Positions 6,671 through 14,580 of a stretch of DNA of 18,454 nucleotides are shown piece by piece. The stretch is from JBBDWZ01 sp050732575 (GTDB taxonomy: Bacteria; Gemmatimonadota; Gemmatimonadetes; Longimicrobiales; RSA9). The translations under genes and the position numbers were made by a program. The notes under the pieces were generated by a model. That model was given only the letters and a program-made list of their open reading frames with translations. It had not been told where the DNA came from and made no database searches. How positions within the stretch are numbered: position 1 is the first letter of the stretch; each line of letters begins with the position of its first letter. Location: contig JBOHRF010000078.1 of NCBI GenBank assembly GCA_050732575.1, positions 1 through 18,454 on the forward strand, written 5' to 3'.

Positions 6671-9337
6671 ATGGTTCTGGAAGGATTCCCGCGGAAATTG
6701 CCGAGGGTCGATGAGTCATTTTCACGTGAGCCAGCCTTGAACACGGCTTGCGCGCGCTGGGCGTGCACCGCATTGATCCTGCTGTGGAGCAGCAGTGCCG
6801 CGCTGCACGCGCAGACTGGTAGCGTCAGCGGCACGGTCACGTCCCGCACCGGCGAGCCCTTGCCCAACGTGGACGTCACGTTGCTCGCCCAGGCGCGGGG
6901 TGTGGCCGCCACGCGCACCGACACGGCCGGACACTACGCGCTAACCGGCATCGCCGCGGGCGAGTACTCCCTGCTCTTCCGCCTGACCGGTTACGCGGAG
7001 CTACGCGCAGAACGTCTAACCGTCCAGGAGAACGGGGTGCTGCGCCACGATGCGACGCTCGAGGTGGCACCACTGCCACTGGACGCCATCACGGTGACCG
7101 CGCAACGGCGGCACGAGAAGCTGCTCGATGCGCCCGCCAGTGTGGCCATCGTCGATGGTGCGCGCATCGCAGAGCGCCCGGCGCTCGCCATCTTCGACCA
7201 CATCAAAGATGTTGCGGGCCTGAGTTACATCGAGCGCGGCCTGCTCTCTCGCACCTACATCGTGCGCGGCCCGACCAACGTGGCGCCGGGCGGTGGCGCC
7301 TACACCATGGTCGACTATCGCATCGCATCGGTGCCATCGCTGGGCTTCAATGTGCCGTATCTGCTGCCCAGTGCCGGTGAGGATGTGGAACGCATCGAGG
7401 TGCTGCGCGGCCCGGCATCCGCGCTCTACGGTCCCAATGCCATCAGCGGCGTGGTGCACTTGCTGACCGAATCGCCGTTTGCTGCTCCGGGCACGCGCAT
7501 CAGCGTGACGGCCGGCGAGCGCCAGACGCTGCGCGCGGCGGCCCGGCACGCGAGCGTGCTGGGCGACAATGTTGCCTTCCGCGTTTCCGCACAATACCTG
7601 CGCGGCCATGATTGGGAGTATCGCGATTCGCTGGAGCAGCGCGCGCGCGATTTCGATGTCGAGCAGTACGCCGTGGAAGCACGCGCCGACCTGCGTGCCG
7701 GTGTTGGCACCGACATTGTGCTTTCCGTCGGAACGGCAACTGCGGCGAACGCGCTCGAGATGGTGGCCAACGGGACCTACCAGGTCCGGGACTGGCGCTA
7801 CGATTACCTGCAGGCGCGCCTCACGCGCGGCCGTCTCTTCAGCCAGATCTTTTTCAACCACAACGATGCCGGCCGTACCATCGCGTTGCGCACACTCGAC
7901 GCGGTCAAAGATGACTCGCGCATGCTGGTGGCTCAGGTGCAGCACGGTCTCGACGTCCTGGGCAGCACGTGGACGTACGGTCTCGACCTGCAACACACGG
8001 ATCCGCGCACAGCCGGCACGGTGAGCGGCCGCAACGAAGCGAACGATGCTGTGCTCGAGCTGGGTGCGTACCTGCATGCGGAGAAGCGGCTGGCGCGGCG
8101 CTGGCGCGTGGTGGGCGCGGGCCGGATCGATCACCACGACCGCATGGACGGCTTGATGTTATCACCGCGCGCAGCACTACTGTTCGAGCCCACGCCTGGA
8201 CACATGGTGCGCGCCACTTACAATCGCGCCTACCGGTCGCCGAATTCGCTCGACCTGTTCGTCGATCTGCGCACGGGCCGGCTCAACCCACTCCCTTACG
8301 AAACATGGCTGCGTGCCTCGCCGCGCGAGGGCTGGCGCTTCCGCCGCGATTGCGGCGGCGGCCTGTGCATGCGCTCGCCCGCTGCACCGGGCACGCTACC
8401 GCTGGACGCAACGCGCGCGTGGCCCATGCTGGTAGCCGAGCTGCGCGCATTCGGCATCGATCTGTCGAGCATCCCCGCGCCCACGGCTGCCGATGTGCGC
8501 ACCGTGCTGCGCACGCTCGACACGGGCGCCGGCTATTTCGTGCAGACCGATCCGGCTGCGGTGCGCGACATTGCGCCACTCGAACGCACGGTCGCGTCCG
8601 CGCTCGAGCTCGGCTACCGTGGTCTGCTGCGCGACCGGCTGCGGCTGGATGTGGATGCGTATTATGCGCGTGTGCGCGGGTTCATCCGCGGTCCGTTCGT
8701 GAGCACGCCCAGCGCGTTCCTGGAGACTGGTGAGCTCGGACTCTACCTGTCACGATACCTCACTGCCGCGTCTGCGCAGCAAATCGCTCAATTGATCGGC
8801 GGCATTCCCGCCAGCCGGCAATTCCCCGGCGTCCCGCTCGGTACCGTGGCACCGGATCATCCCACGGCCGATTACCACATCATCATGACGTACGAAAGCT
8901 TCGGCGAGGTGGATCAGTGGGGCGCTGATGTGACGCTGGAAGCGTTGCTGGGCCGCGGTGTCTCACTCACCGGCGGGTACTCGTACCTGCAGCGCGATGG
9001 CACTGCGCCCGGTCTGGGCGACGCACCCGGCCGGCCGTTCCGCGTGCCGCGCACCAGCGGCAGCGCGGGCCTTCGCTTCAGCGAATCACGTGGCCGGATG
9101 AACGCCGAGCTGCGCGCGCGCTTCGCGGCGGGCTACACGGCGTACAGCTCCCTCTACTCAGGTCGAGTCGAAGACATTCGGCTGGTCGATGCGACCGTGG
9201 GCTGGCGAGTGCCACTCCCGTACGCTCCGCGGCTCACCATCAGTGCGCAGAACGCTCTGGACCGGCGCACACCACAGGAGCTGGGTGCACCCGCGATCGG
9301 CCGGCTGCTGTTAGCGCGGCTGGTCTTTGATTTCTAA
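6671..9337 (+). CDS. TonB-dependent outer-membrane receptor
   Basis: A protein of 888 residues from the ATG at 6671. A TTG at 6737 would give a tighter signal peptide (MNTACARWACTALILLWSSSA, then ALHAQ) and has GTGAG six bases upstream, so the true start may be there. After the signal comes a carboxypeptidase-regulatory-like domain (about 50-135: GSVSGTVTSRTGEPLPNVDV), a TonB-box-like LDAITVTAQ, and a plug domain (LDAPASVAIVDG, GPTNVAPGGGAYTMVDYR, VERIEVLRGPASALYGPNAISGVV). The beta-barrel ends in LVFDF, with the terminal Phe read by the BAM machinery. A roughly 100-residue segment (about 540-640) holding DCGGGLC interrupts the barrel and is probably a large external loop. The substrate is unknown. 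The stop overlaps the convergent lipoprotein gene by 4 bp. Confidence 0.93.
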   Translation: MVLEGFPRKLPRVDESFSREPALNTACARWACTALILLWSSSAALHAQTGSVSGTVTSRTGEPLPNVDVTLLAQARGVAATRTDTAGHYALTGIAAGEYSLLFRLTGYAELRAERLTVQENGVLRHDATLEVAPLPLDAITVTAQRRHEKLLDAPASVAIVDGARIAERPALAIFDHIKDVAGLSYIERGLLSRTYIVRGPTNVAPGGGAYTMVDYRIASVPSLGFNVPYLLPSAGEDVERIEVLRGPASALYGPNAISGVVHLLTESPFAAPGTRISVTAGERQTLRAAARHASVLGDNVAFRVSAQYLRGHDWEYRDSLEQRARDFDVEQYAVEARADLRAGVGTDIVLSVGTATAANALEMVANGTYQVRDWRYDYLQARLTRGRLFSQIFFNHNDAGRTIALRTLDAVKDDSRMLVAQVQHGLDVLGSTWTYGLDLQHTDPRTAGTVSGRNEANDAVLELGAYLHAEKRLARRWRVVGAGRIDHHDRMDGLMLSPRAALLFEPTPGHMVRATYNRAYRSPNSLDLFVDLRTGRLNPLPYETWLRASPREGWRFRRDCGGGLCMRSPAAPGTLPLDATRAWPMLVAELRAFGIDLSSIPAPTAADVRTVLRTLDTGAGYFVQTDPAAVRDIAPLERTVASALELGYRGLLRDRLRLDVDAYYARVRGFIRGPFVSTPSAFLETGELGLYLSRYLTAASAQQIAQLIGGIPASRQFPGVPLGTVAPDHPTADYHIIMTYESFGEVDQWGADVTLEALLGRGVSLTGGYSYLQRDGTAPGLGDAPGRPFRVPRTSGSAGLRFSESRGRMNAELRARFAAGYTAYSSLYSGRVEDIRLVDATVGWRVPLPYAPRLTISAQNALDRRTPQELGAPAIGRLLLARLVFDF

Positions 9338-9789
9338 CGACTGGCTTGCCAGTTCCCGTTCAGCTGAATGGTCAAGCCGGATACGGCGACTGAGCAGGCC
9401 GCGGTACCCGCCAGGTTATTCACAGGCGTACCCGCCGCATTGCCCGTTGCATTACAGGCTGCGCCCAGGAGTGGGAATTGGAAGCTCACCTGGCGATCGT
9501 CGATCTGGCCGCCCGTAATCTGAATCGCGCCGCTGCTCGGGATCTGTCCAGTCGGACCCGTACACAACACCTGGCCGTTGCCCTGACCTGTGAACTGAGA
9601 CCCTTGTTGCGCGATCGACATCTGACCCGTTCCCTGGCAGGAGACGCCAAGTCCGGCGTTGTTGAGACCAAACGTGTAGGTGTAATTGCCGCGTATGCTG
9701 ACGGGCTCAGGGCCTGAGCTATCGCCGCAAGCGGCCATGATCAGAAGAGTCAGCAGCAAGCCTGACCCGGTGCTTCTGGACTTTATCAT
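9334..9789 (-). CDS. Small secreted lipoprotein, beta-rich, unknown function
   Basis: A protein of 151 residues. MIKSRSTGSGLLLTLLIMAAC is a lipoprotein signal with lipobox MAAC (Cys21), followed by GDSSGPEP as a typical tether. The mature part is Gly/Thr/Gln-rich, predicted beta, with four further cysteines (SCQG, VLCT, AACNA, AACSV) that could form two disulfides. It ends in LNGNWQASR. The start ATG at 9789 is fixed by a strong GGGGAGG Shine-Dalgarno six bases upstream. The frame is open further upstream to 9873, but that part is not signal-like. I recognise no family. Its last four bases overlap the stop of the TonB receptor (the genes are tail to tail), so the two mRNAs are complementary at their 3' ends. 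Confidence 0.8.
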   Translation of the reverse strand: MIKSRSTGSGLLLTLLIMAACGDSSGPEPVSIRGNYTYTFGLNNAGLGVSCQGTGQMSIAQQGSQFTGQGNGQVLCTGPTGQIPSSGAIQITGGQIDDRQVSFQFPLLGAACNATGNAAGTPVNNLAGTAACSVAVSGLTIQLNGNWQASR

Positions 9790-10033
9790 GTGAGCCTCCC
9801 CTGGATAGACCGTTGCCCTGACACGCACGTCACCTCCAGTTCCATGGTAACATGCACGCTCCCCCGATTCCACCCGTCGGCCGTCGCGATCCTCACCGAT
9901 TTACTACATTGCTCCAGATCGGCACACCTGGAGGATACGATCGCACGGGGTTTATCGAAGTTGTATGCGGAATCAGTGTGGTGATTGACGGCCTTCGGCG
10001 GAGTCTGGAACCGGCCTACTCGAGACTTCCATC

Positions 10034-10587
10034 ATGTCCAACGTGGCGTAACCGGGCGCAGGAGCCTGGGCGCGATCGCCGAGATTTCCGCCGGCATCGA
10101 CGCCGCACTCGATGCCATCGAGCGCCGCTTCCCAACCGGACCTGTAGCCGTTCTCTCTTCCCTCGCCGAGGGCGCGGACCGCCTGGTAGTGCAACGCGCC
10201 CGGGCACGGCCGCGCCCGCACAGCTTGATCGCTGTGCTACCGCTGCCGGAGCAAGACTATGTGCGCGACTTCAAGACGGCCGAGTCGCGCGCCGAGTTTG
10301 CAGCGCTCCTCCGCAAGGCAACTCAGGTGCTCACTCTTCCGCACAACCCGAACGCACCGCGCAACGAAGCGTATTGGGCAGCAGGCCAGTACATCCTGGA
10401 CCACGGTGATGTGTTGCTTGCGGTTTGGGATGGACAGCCCGGCCGCGGGCGCGGCGGCACTGCGGATGTGGTTGCCGCTGCGCGCGCGCGCGGCACGCCG
10501 CTGGTCTGGGTACACACAGGAAGTACGAACGATGGGCGGTCAGAACGAAACGTGGTGCCCGGTACCGAGACAGTCGAACGACTCTGA
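10034..10587 (+). pseudogene. SLOG-family nucleotide-binding protein with N-terminal frameshift
   Basis: The body is clearly a SLOG (LOG/DprA-like Rossmann) domain: VTGRRSLG at the start, VAVLSSLAEGADRLV, HSLIAVLPLPEQDY, SRAEFAALL, YILDHGDVLLAVWDGQPGRGRGGTADVV and GTPLVWV. These proteins are predicted to sense or process nucleotide-derived ligands. The natural start appears to be ATG at 10034 (MSNVA), which fits directly onto VTGRRSLG, but a TAA at 10049-10051 ends that frame. Restoring one base near 10047 would join the two. Without it, translation would have to begin at a TTG at 9985 with an unrelated leader. The first motif reads GRR where GHR is usual. It is either a pseudogene or an assembly error. 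It converges on the ECF sigma gene with only 7 bp between the stops. Confidence 0.65.
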
Positions 10588-10594
10588 GAATTGG

Positions 10595-11170
10595 TTACTG
10601 CGTAGACGGCGAGTTGCTTTGCAATTCGTGATAGAGCCAGGCCTTGGCCATGCGCAACTCGCGATGCACGGTGGACACGGAAACATCCAGCAGTTCGGCC
10701 AACTCTTCATAGGTAAGCCCACCGAAGTAATGCAGCTCGACGGCTCGAGCCTTGCGCGGATCCAACGTCTCCAAACGGCGCAATGCGTCATCCAGTTCCA
10801 GGATCTGTGGGTCAGGCTCGGCGCTCACGACCAACGCTTCGTCCAGGGTCACGGCCATCTGGCCGCCGCCCCGCTTTAGACGACCACGCGCGCGCGCATG
10901 GTCTACCAGGATCTGACGCATCACGCGCGCGGCCACGGCAAAGAAATGTGTACGTCCGGTCCATTGCACATCGATATCGACCAGGCGGATGAATGCTTCG
11001 TGGATGAGCGCCGTGGCCTGCAGGGTGTGGCCGGCCTGCTCGGCGCGCAGATGATGGGCGGCAATCTGATGCAGCTCGTGGTAGACGTGGGCAACCAGTT
11101 GGTCGCGGGAAGGGACGTCACCTTCTCGCCAGGCCTGGAGAAGCCGGGTCACCGTCGTGGAGTCGGCCAC
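10595..11170 (-). CDS. ECF-type RNA polymerase sigma factor (TIGR02999-like)
   Basis: A protein of 191 residues from GTG at 11170, giving MADSTTVTRLLQAWREGD, the usual beginning for this subfamily; GGCGG lies seven bases upstream. A TTG at 11188 would add six residues. Sigma region 2: QLVAHVYHELHQIAAHHLRAE, HTLQATALIHEAFIRL and THFFAVAARVMRQILVDHAR, where promoter melting and core binding reside. A basic linker, RGRLKRGGG, follows. Region 4 has LRRLETLDPRKARAVELHYFGG, then the helix-turn-helix LTYEELAELLDVSVSTVHRELRMAKAWL, which contacts the -35 element. There is no anti-sigma gene beside it. It lies 68 bp downstream of ftsH on the same strand and could be cotranscribed with it. Confidence 0.92.
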   Translation of the reverse strand: MADSTTVTRLLQAWREGDVPSRDQLVAHVYHELHQIAAHHLRAEQAGHTLQATALIHEAFIRLVDIDVQWTGRTHFFAVAARVMRQILVDHARARGRLKRGGGQMAVTLDEALVVSAEPDPQILELDDALRRLETLDPRKARAVELHYFGGLTYEELAELLDVSVSTVHRELRMAKAWLYHELQSNSPSTQ

Positions 11171-11238
11171 TACGCATCCGCCGTACAAAGTATGCGCGCA
11201 GTGTACCTCGGCCGCGGGGCCGGCGCCAGCTTCCAGGA

Positions 11239-13101
11239 CTATTGGGCGAGTTCGTGAGCGGGCGCCGGCACGCCGTGCTGAGCCAGGATGTGCAGCGCGT
11301 CCTCGCCCTCCACGGTCTCCCGCTCGAGCAGCGCGGCGGCCAGTGCATGGAGCGCGGGCTCGTGCTGTAGCAGGATGTGGCGCGTGCGCTGATAGAGCTC
11401 ATCGAGCAGGGCGCGCACTTCGGCATCCATGCGCGCTTGTGATTGTTCGGCCAGTGGTGCGTGTTCATCGTGCACCAGGAGACCGCTCTCCTTGCCCATA
11501 CCCAGCCGATAGATCATGCGCCGGGCAATGCGATTGATCTGGGTCAGGTCGTTTTCGGCACCGCCCGTGACATGTTGTGCGCCAAAGATGATTTCTTCGG
11601 CCACGCGTCCGCCCAGTCCTTTGATGATCTGACCTTCCAGGTACATGCGCGAATGCAAGTGCCGGTCATCATCGGGCGCAAAGAAGGCAACACCCATGGC
11701 CTGTCCGCGCGGCTGAATCGTGACCTTGTGCAATCCATCCTCGGGACAACCGACTACCCCGGCCAGCGCGTGGCCGGCTTCGTGGTAGGCCACGATCTTC
11801 CACTCGGCAGCACGCGCACGGAAACCCACACGTTCTTTGCCCAACATCATGCGATCGCGGGCAATCTCGAAGTGGTGCCAGTTTACGCGCTCCGTCTTTT
11901 CGCGCACGGCGGCAATGGCGGCTTCATTGAGCAGACTGGCCAGCTCTGCGCCGCTGTAGCCTGGTGTCAGGCGAGCGAGCCGCATGAGATCGACGTCAAC
12001 GGCCAGCGGCACACGGCGCCGATCGGCGTGCAACCGCAAAATCGCAGTGCGCCCTTCCACGCTGGGCAGACCGACTGTGACCGTGCGATCGAAACGGCCC
12101 GGCCGGCGCAACGCATGGTCCAACTCCTCGGGCCGATTGGTGGCGGCAATCACAACTACGCCCGCACTGGGCGAGAAGCCATCCATCTCGACCAGCAGCT
12201 GATTGAGTGTGCGATCGTCTTCATTGTGCGACCGATTGCGGCCGCGCGTGCCACCCAATGCATCGAGCTCATCAATGAAGATGACGCCGCCTTTACGGCG
12301 CGCGCGCTTGAACAACGATCGGATGCGCTGCGCACCCATACCCACAATGAAGCCGGTGACCTCGGAACCCGAGAGAAAGAAGAAGGGCACGCTGGCTTCC
12401 CCGGCCACGGCCCGCGCCAGCAGCGTCTTGCCGGTGCCGGGCGGGCCGACCAGCAGCACGCCTTTGGGTACCCGCGCACCCATGCGCGAGAATACCGCCG
12501 GCTGTTTCAGGAAATCGACCAGTTCGCGCAATTCATCGGCTGCGCCCTGCGTGCCGGCCACATCCTGGAATGATGTGCCGGTACTGTGGGCGCGCTCACC
12601 CACACCACCGTGCACTACACCCTGCGCGCGCAGACCGACGTAGAGCAGCAGAACCAATCCCAACACCAGCAGCGCTTGCACGCTGATCATGGTGACATTC
12701 GCACGCGCCGCCGATGATGGGCTCCGCAATGACACGGCCACGCCGGCACGTTCTGCTCGTTCTACCAGCGCATTGACTTCGTTGATGGGATAGGCGGTAC
12801 TGAAATGATCGCCTTCGGCCGCGCTGGCAACCCAGCGGCCGCGCACGCCCACGCCTGGCTCGATAGTGATGGCGCTGACACGACCGGCCGCCATCATGCT
12901 CAACAGCTGTGAGTATGTGACGAGCGCCACCTCGGGCTCACGTTGTACGGGCAACGGCAACACGAGCAGCGCTGCTGCCAGAGTGAAAAGGGGTACCAGG
13001 AACTGCCAGCGGAGCAGGATGGATTTGCGACTGCGGCTGCCCTGGGGCTGCCCCCGAGGGCTCAGGCCCGGCTCGACTTCATGCATTGGGTGATCGTTCA
13101 T
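11239..13101 (-). CDS. ftsH: FtsH-type membrane ATP-dependent zinc metalloprotease
   Basis: A protein of 620 residues. A basic cytoplasmic tail precedes TM1 (about 31-50), a short periplasmic domain (about 55-126) and TM2 (about 137-157). The AAA+ domain has Walker A GPPGTGKT (219-226), Walker B VIFIDE (273-278) and the second region of homology, ATNRPEELDHALRRPGRFDR (320-339). The peptidase domain carries HEAGH (440-444) as zinc ligands and catalytic Glu, with Asp518 in GAENDL as likely third ligand. All catalytic residues are present. The pore loop reads FIVGMG (251-256) where FtsH normally has MFVGVG. This suggests a divergent paralogue. FtsH degrades membrane proteins and soluble regulators in an ATP-dependent way. 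The start ATG at 13101 lacks a strong Shine-Dalgarno. The gene is divergent from the outer-membrane gene at 13261. Confidence 0.92.
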   Translation of the reverse strand: MNDHPMHEVEPGLSPRGQPQGSRSRKSILLRWQFLVPLFTLAAALLVLPLPVQREPEVALVTYSQLLSMMAAGRVSAITIEPGVGVRGRWVASAAEGDHFSTAYPINEVNALVERAERAGVAVSLRSPSSAARANVTMISVQALLVLGLVLLLYVGLRAQGVVHGGVGERAHSTGTSFQDVAGTQGAADELRELVDFLKQPAVFSRMGARVPKGVLLVGPPGTGKTLLARAVAGEASVPFFFLSGSEVTGFIVGMGAQRIRSLFKRARRKGGVIFIDELDALGGTRGRNRSHNEDDRTLNQLLVEMDGFSPSAGVVVIAATNRPEELDHALRRPGRFDRTVTVGLPSVEGRTAILRLHADRRRVPLAVDVDLMRLARLTPGYSGAELASLLNEAAIAAVREKTERVNWHHFEIARDRMMLGKERVGFRARAAEWKIVAYHEAGHALAGVVGCPEDGLHKVTIQPRGQAMGVAFFAPDDDRHLHSRMYLEGQIIKGLGGRVAEEIIFGAQHVTGGAENDLTQINRIARRMIYRLGMGKESGLLVHDEHAPLAEQSQARMDAEVRALLDELYQRTRHILLQHEPALHALAAALLERETVEGEDALHILAQHGVPAPAHELAQ

Positions 13102-13153
13102 CTCAGGCTACTGCTTGGTGATGCCGGTGGGACATCACACGAGGACTTTCACG

Positions 13154-13249
13154 ATGAAGATAATCAAATCACACCCTGAACGTCATGGTTCGGAAACGAA
13201 AGCGGACCCGAGCGCACGCGGCACCCGGCCGCGTCAGCTCGTGTACTAA
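13154..13249 (+). CDS. Possible 31-residue leader peptide upstream of the outer-membrane gene
   Basis: ATG at 13154 is preceded by GAGGA nine bases upstream and opens a short basic frame, MKIIKSHPERHGSE continuing to QLVY, with TAA at 13247-13249. It ends 11 nt before the ATG of the outer-membrane gene at 13261, which has no visible Shine-Dalgarno of its own. Translational coupling through this short frame would explain that. I recognise no family. It could equally be chance in a leader region. Confidence 0.3.
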   Translation: MKIIKSHPERHGSETKADPSARGTRPRQLVY

Positions 13250-13260
13250 AAGCCCGTCTT

Positions 13261-14466
13261 ATGAAATGGCTGATTGTTTTGGCGGCAGCTCTCGCGCCGG
13301 TCACGGCATCCGCGCAGACGCACGAGCATGGCACGCAGCGCGCATGGTCGCTGGGCGTGGGCGCACAGGCCATCCCTCTACTGACGCATGCCACGCCTGC
13401 GGATCGCGGTCGCGATCTCACGGAAGGCTATCTGTCACAACCGAACCTTTTCCTGCACGCGCACTGGGCACGATTGGGCGCGCAGGCAACCATCAATTTC
13501 GAGGGTCTGACTCTCCAACGCGGTGAGCTGAACGCGGGCACGTGGGGAGAAGGCTTCATCGACCGGCGACATCCCCATACGTATCTGCACGAGGCATTGC
13601 TGACCGTGGACGGCAGCCTGGCCGGCCAGGCCTGGTCGGTGGCCGGCGGGAAAGGTTTTGCTCCGTTTGGTACGGATGATCCCATGGCGCGGCCGTTCCT
13701 CAAGTTCCCCGCCAATCACCATCTCACACAGGTGTTGGAGCGCCTGGTGGCCATTGGTGCACTCGAAGTGGGGCCGGTCATTCTGGAGGCGGGATTGCTC
13801 AATGGTGATGAACCGCTGCGGCCCGAGAGTTTGGGTACGCTCGATCGGTTTGGCGATTCCTGGGCCGCACGCATCACATTGCGGCCACGCGCCGGCTACG
13901 AGCTGCAGGCCAGTCACGCCAACCTGGAATCACCGGAGCAGCCCGCCGGTCATGCACTCGATCAGCGTAAATGGGATGTTTCAGTTCGGTATCAACAGGA
14001 AGCCGCACAGGGCGGCCGCTATTTGCTGGTCGAGTGGGCCCGCACCACGAAACGTAGTGACGAGCTGGAGGTGGTGGCCTTGCACTCTCTTCTGGCTGAG
14101 GCATCCGTGCATCGCCGCGATTGGCGAGTTGGACTGCGCGCGGAGCGAACCGTGAGGCCCGAGGAAGAGCGCACGGGCGGCAGTGTGTTCCGCTCACCCT
14201 GGCCTCACGCGGACGAGCGCATCTGGGGCCTCACCCGCTGGCTCATTGCCACCGGCAACGTGTCTCGTCAGTTCGAGTGGGCCGGTCTGCGCTGGGCACC
14301 CGTGCTCGAGGTGACGCGCCAATGGGCCAAACCCACCGTGAGCCCGGCCATCTTTTCGCCCGAGCTGCTCTTCGGGTCCAACCGGTTGTGGAGCTTGACA
14401 CTGGGCGTCCGATTGGCTGCGGGCATGCCACACTTGCGCATGGGCCGGTACGGAGTGGCACAATGA
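13261..14466 (+). CDS. Outer-membrane beta-barrel-like protein, unknown function
   Basis: A protein of 401 residues. MKWLIVLAAALAPVTASAQ is a type I signal peptide, followed by a His-containing stretch, THEHGTQ. The mature protein alternates polar and hydrophobic or aromatic residues in segments such as LFLHAHWARLGAQATINFEGL, WSVAGGKGFAPFG, WDVSVRYQQEA, YLLVEWARTT and LWSLTLGVRLAAG, the pattern of barrel strands. The motifs HTYLHEALLTV and GFAPFGTDDPMARPF occur in bacterial barrel-type proteins of uncharacterised function. The protein does not end in Phe (it ends GVAQ), so barrel assignment is inference. It is followed on the same strand by an LVIVD lipoprotein, and the pair may form an envelope module. 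The ligand is unknown. Confidence 0.75.
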   Translation: MKWLIVLAAALAPVTASAQTHEHGTQRAWSLGVGAQAIPLLTHATPADRGRDLTEGYLSQPNLFLHAHWARLGAQATINFEGLTLQRGELNAGTWGEGFIDRRHPHTYLHEALLTVDGSLAGQAWSVAGGKGFAPFGTDDPMARPFLKFPANHHLTQVLERLVAIGALEVGPVILEAGLLNGDEPLRPESLGTLDRFGDSWAARITLRPRAGYELQASHANLESPEQPAGHALDQRKWDVSVRYQQEAAQGGRYLLVEWARTTKRSDELEVVALHSLLAEASVHRRDWRVGLRAERTVRPEEERTGGSVFRSPWPHADERIWGLTRWLIATGNVSRQFEWAGLRWAPVLEVTRQWAKPTVSPAIFSPELLFGSNRLWSLTLGVRLAAGMPHLRMGRYGVAQ

Positions 14467-14495
14467 GCCGGGCGTGTCGGGCGAGGCGGGGTATT

Positions 14496-14564
14496 GGGGT
14501 CGTGTGACCCCTTGTGATGTGACGGGCGTCAGAGTGCCGCTTGGGCACTCGTTCCTGAAAGAAC
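14496..14564 (+). other. Cluster of three hairpins between the barrel gene and the LVIVD gene
   Basis: GGGGTC-GTGT-GACCCC (14496-14511), GAGTGCC-GCTTG-GGCACTC (14532-14550) and GTTC-CTGAAA-GAAC (14551-14564) follow one another in the 114-bp intergenic gap. None has a proper T-run. They could be weak terminators, processing sites or mRNA stabilisers that set separate levels for the two genes. Confidence 0.4.
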
Positions 14565-14580
14565 AGTTGCAGAAGGACAC

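Noticed and set aside
5584..6714. Plus-strand open frame of 376 codons
   Set aside because: It is antisense to the PfkB-like/P-loop remains, with Arg/Ser/Pro-rich shadow composition and no motif. The recognisable protein is on the minus strand.
7016..8137. Minus-strand open frame of 373 codons
   Set aside because: Antisense to the TonB receptor; His/Arg/Ala-rich with no domain.
11443..12573. Plus-strand open frame of 376 codons
   Set aside because: It lies entirely antisense to ftsH, whose motifs are all on the minus strand; typical high-GC shadow frame.
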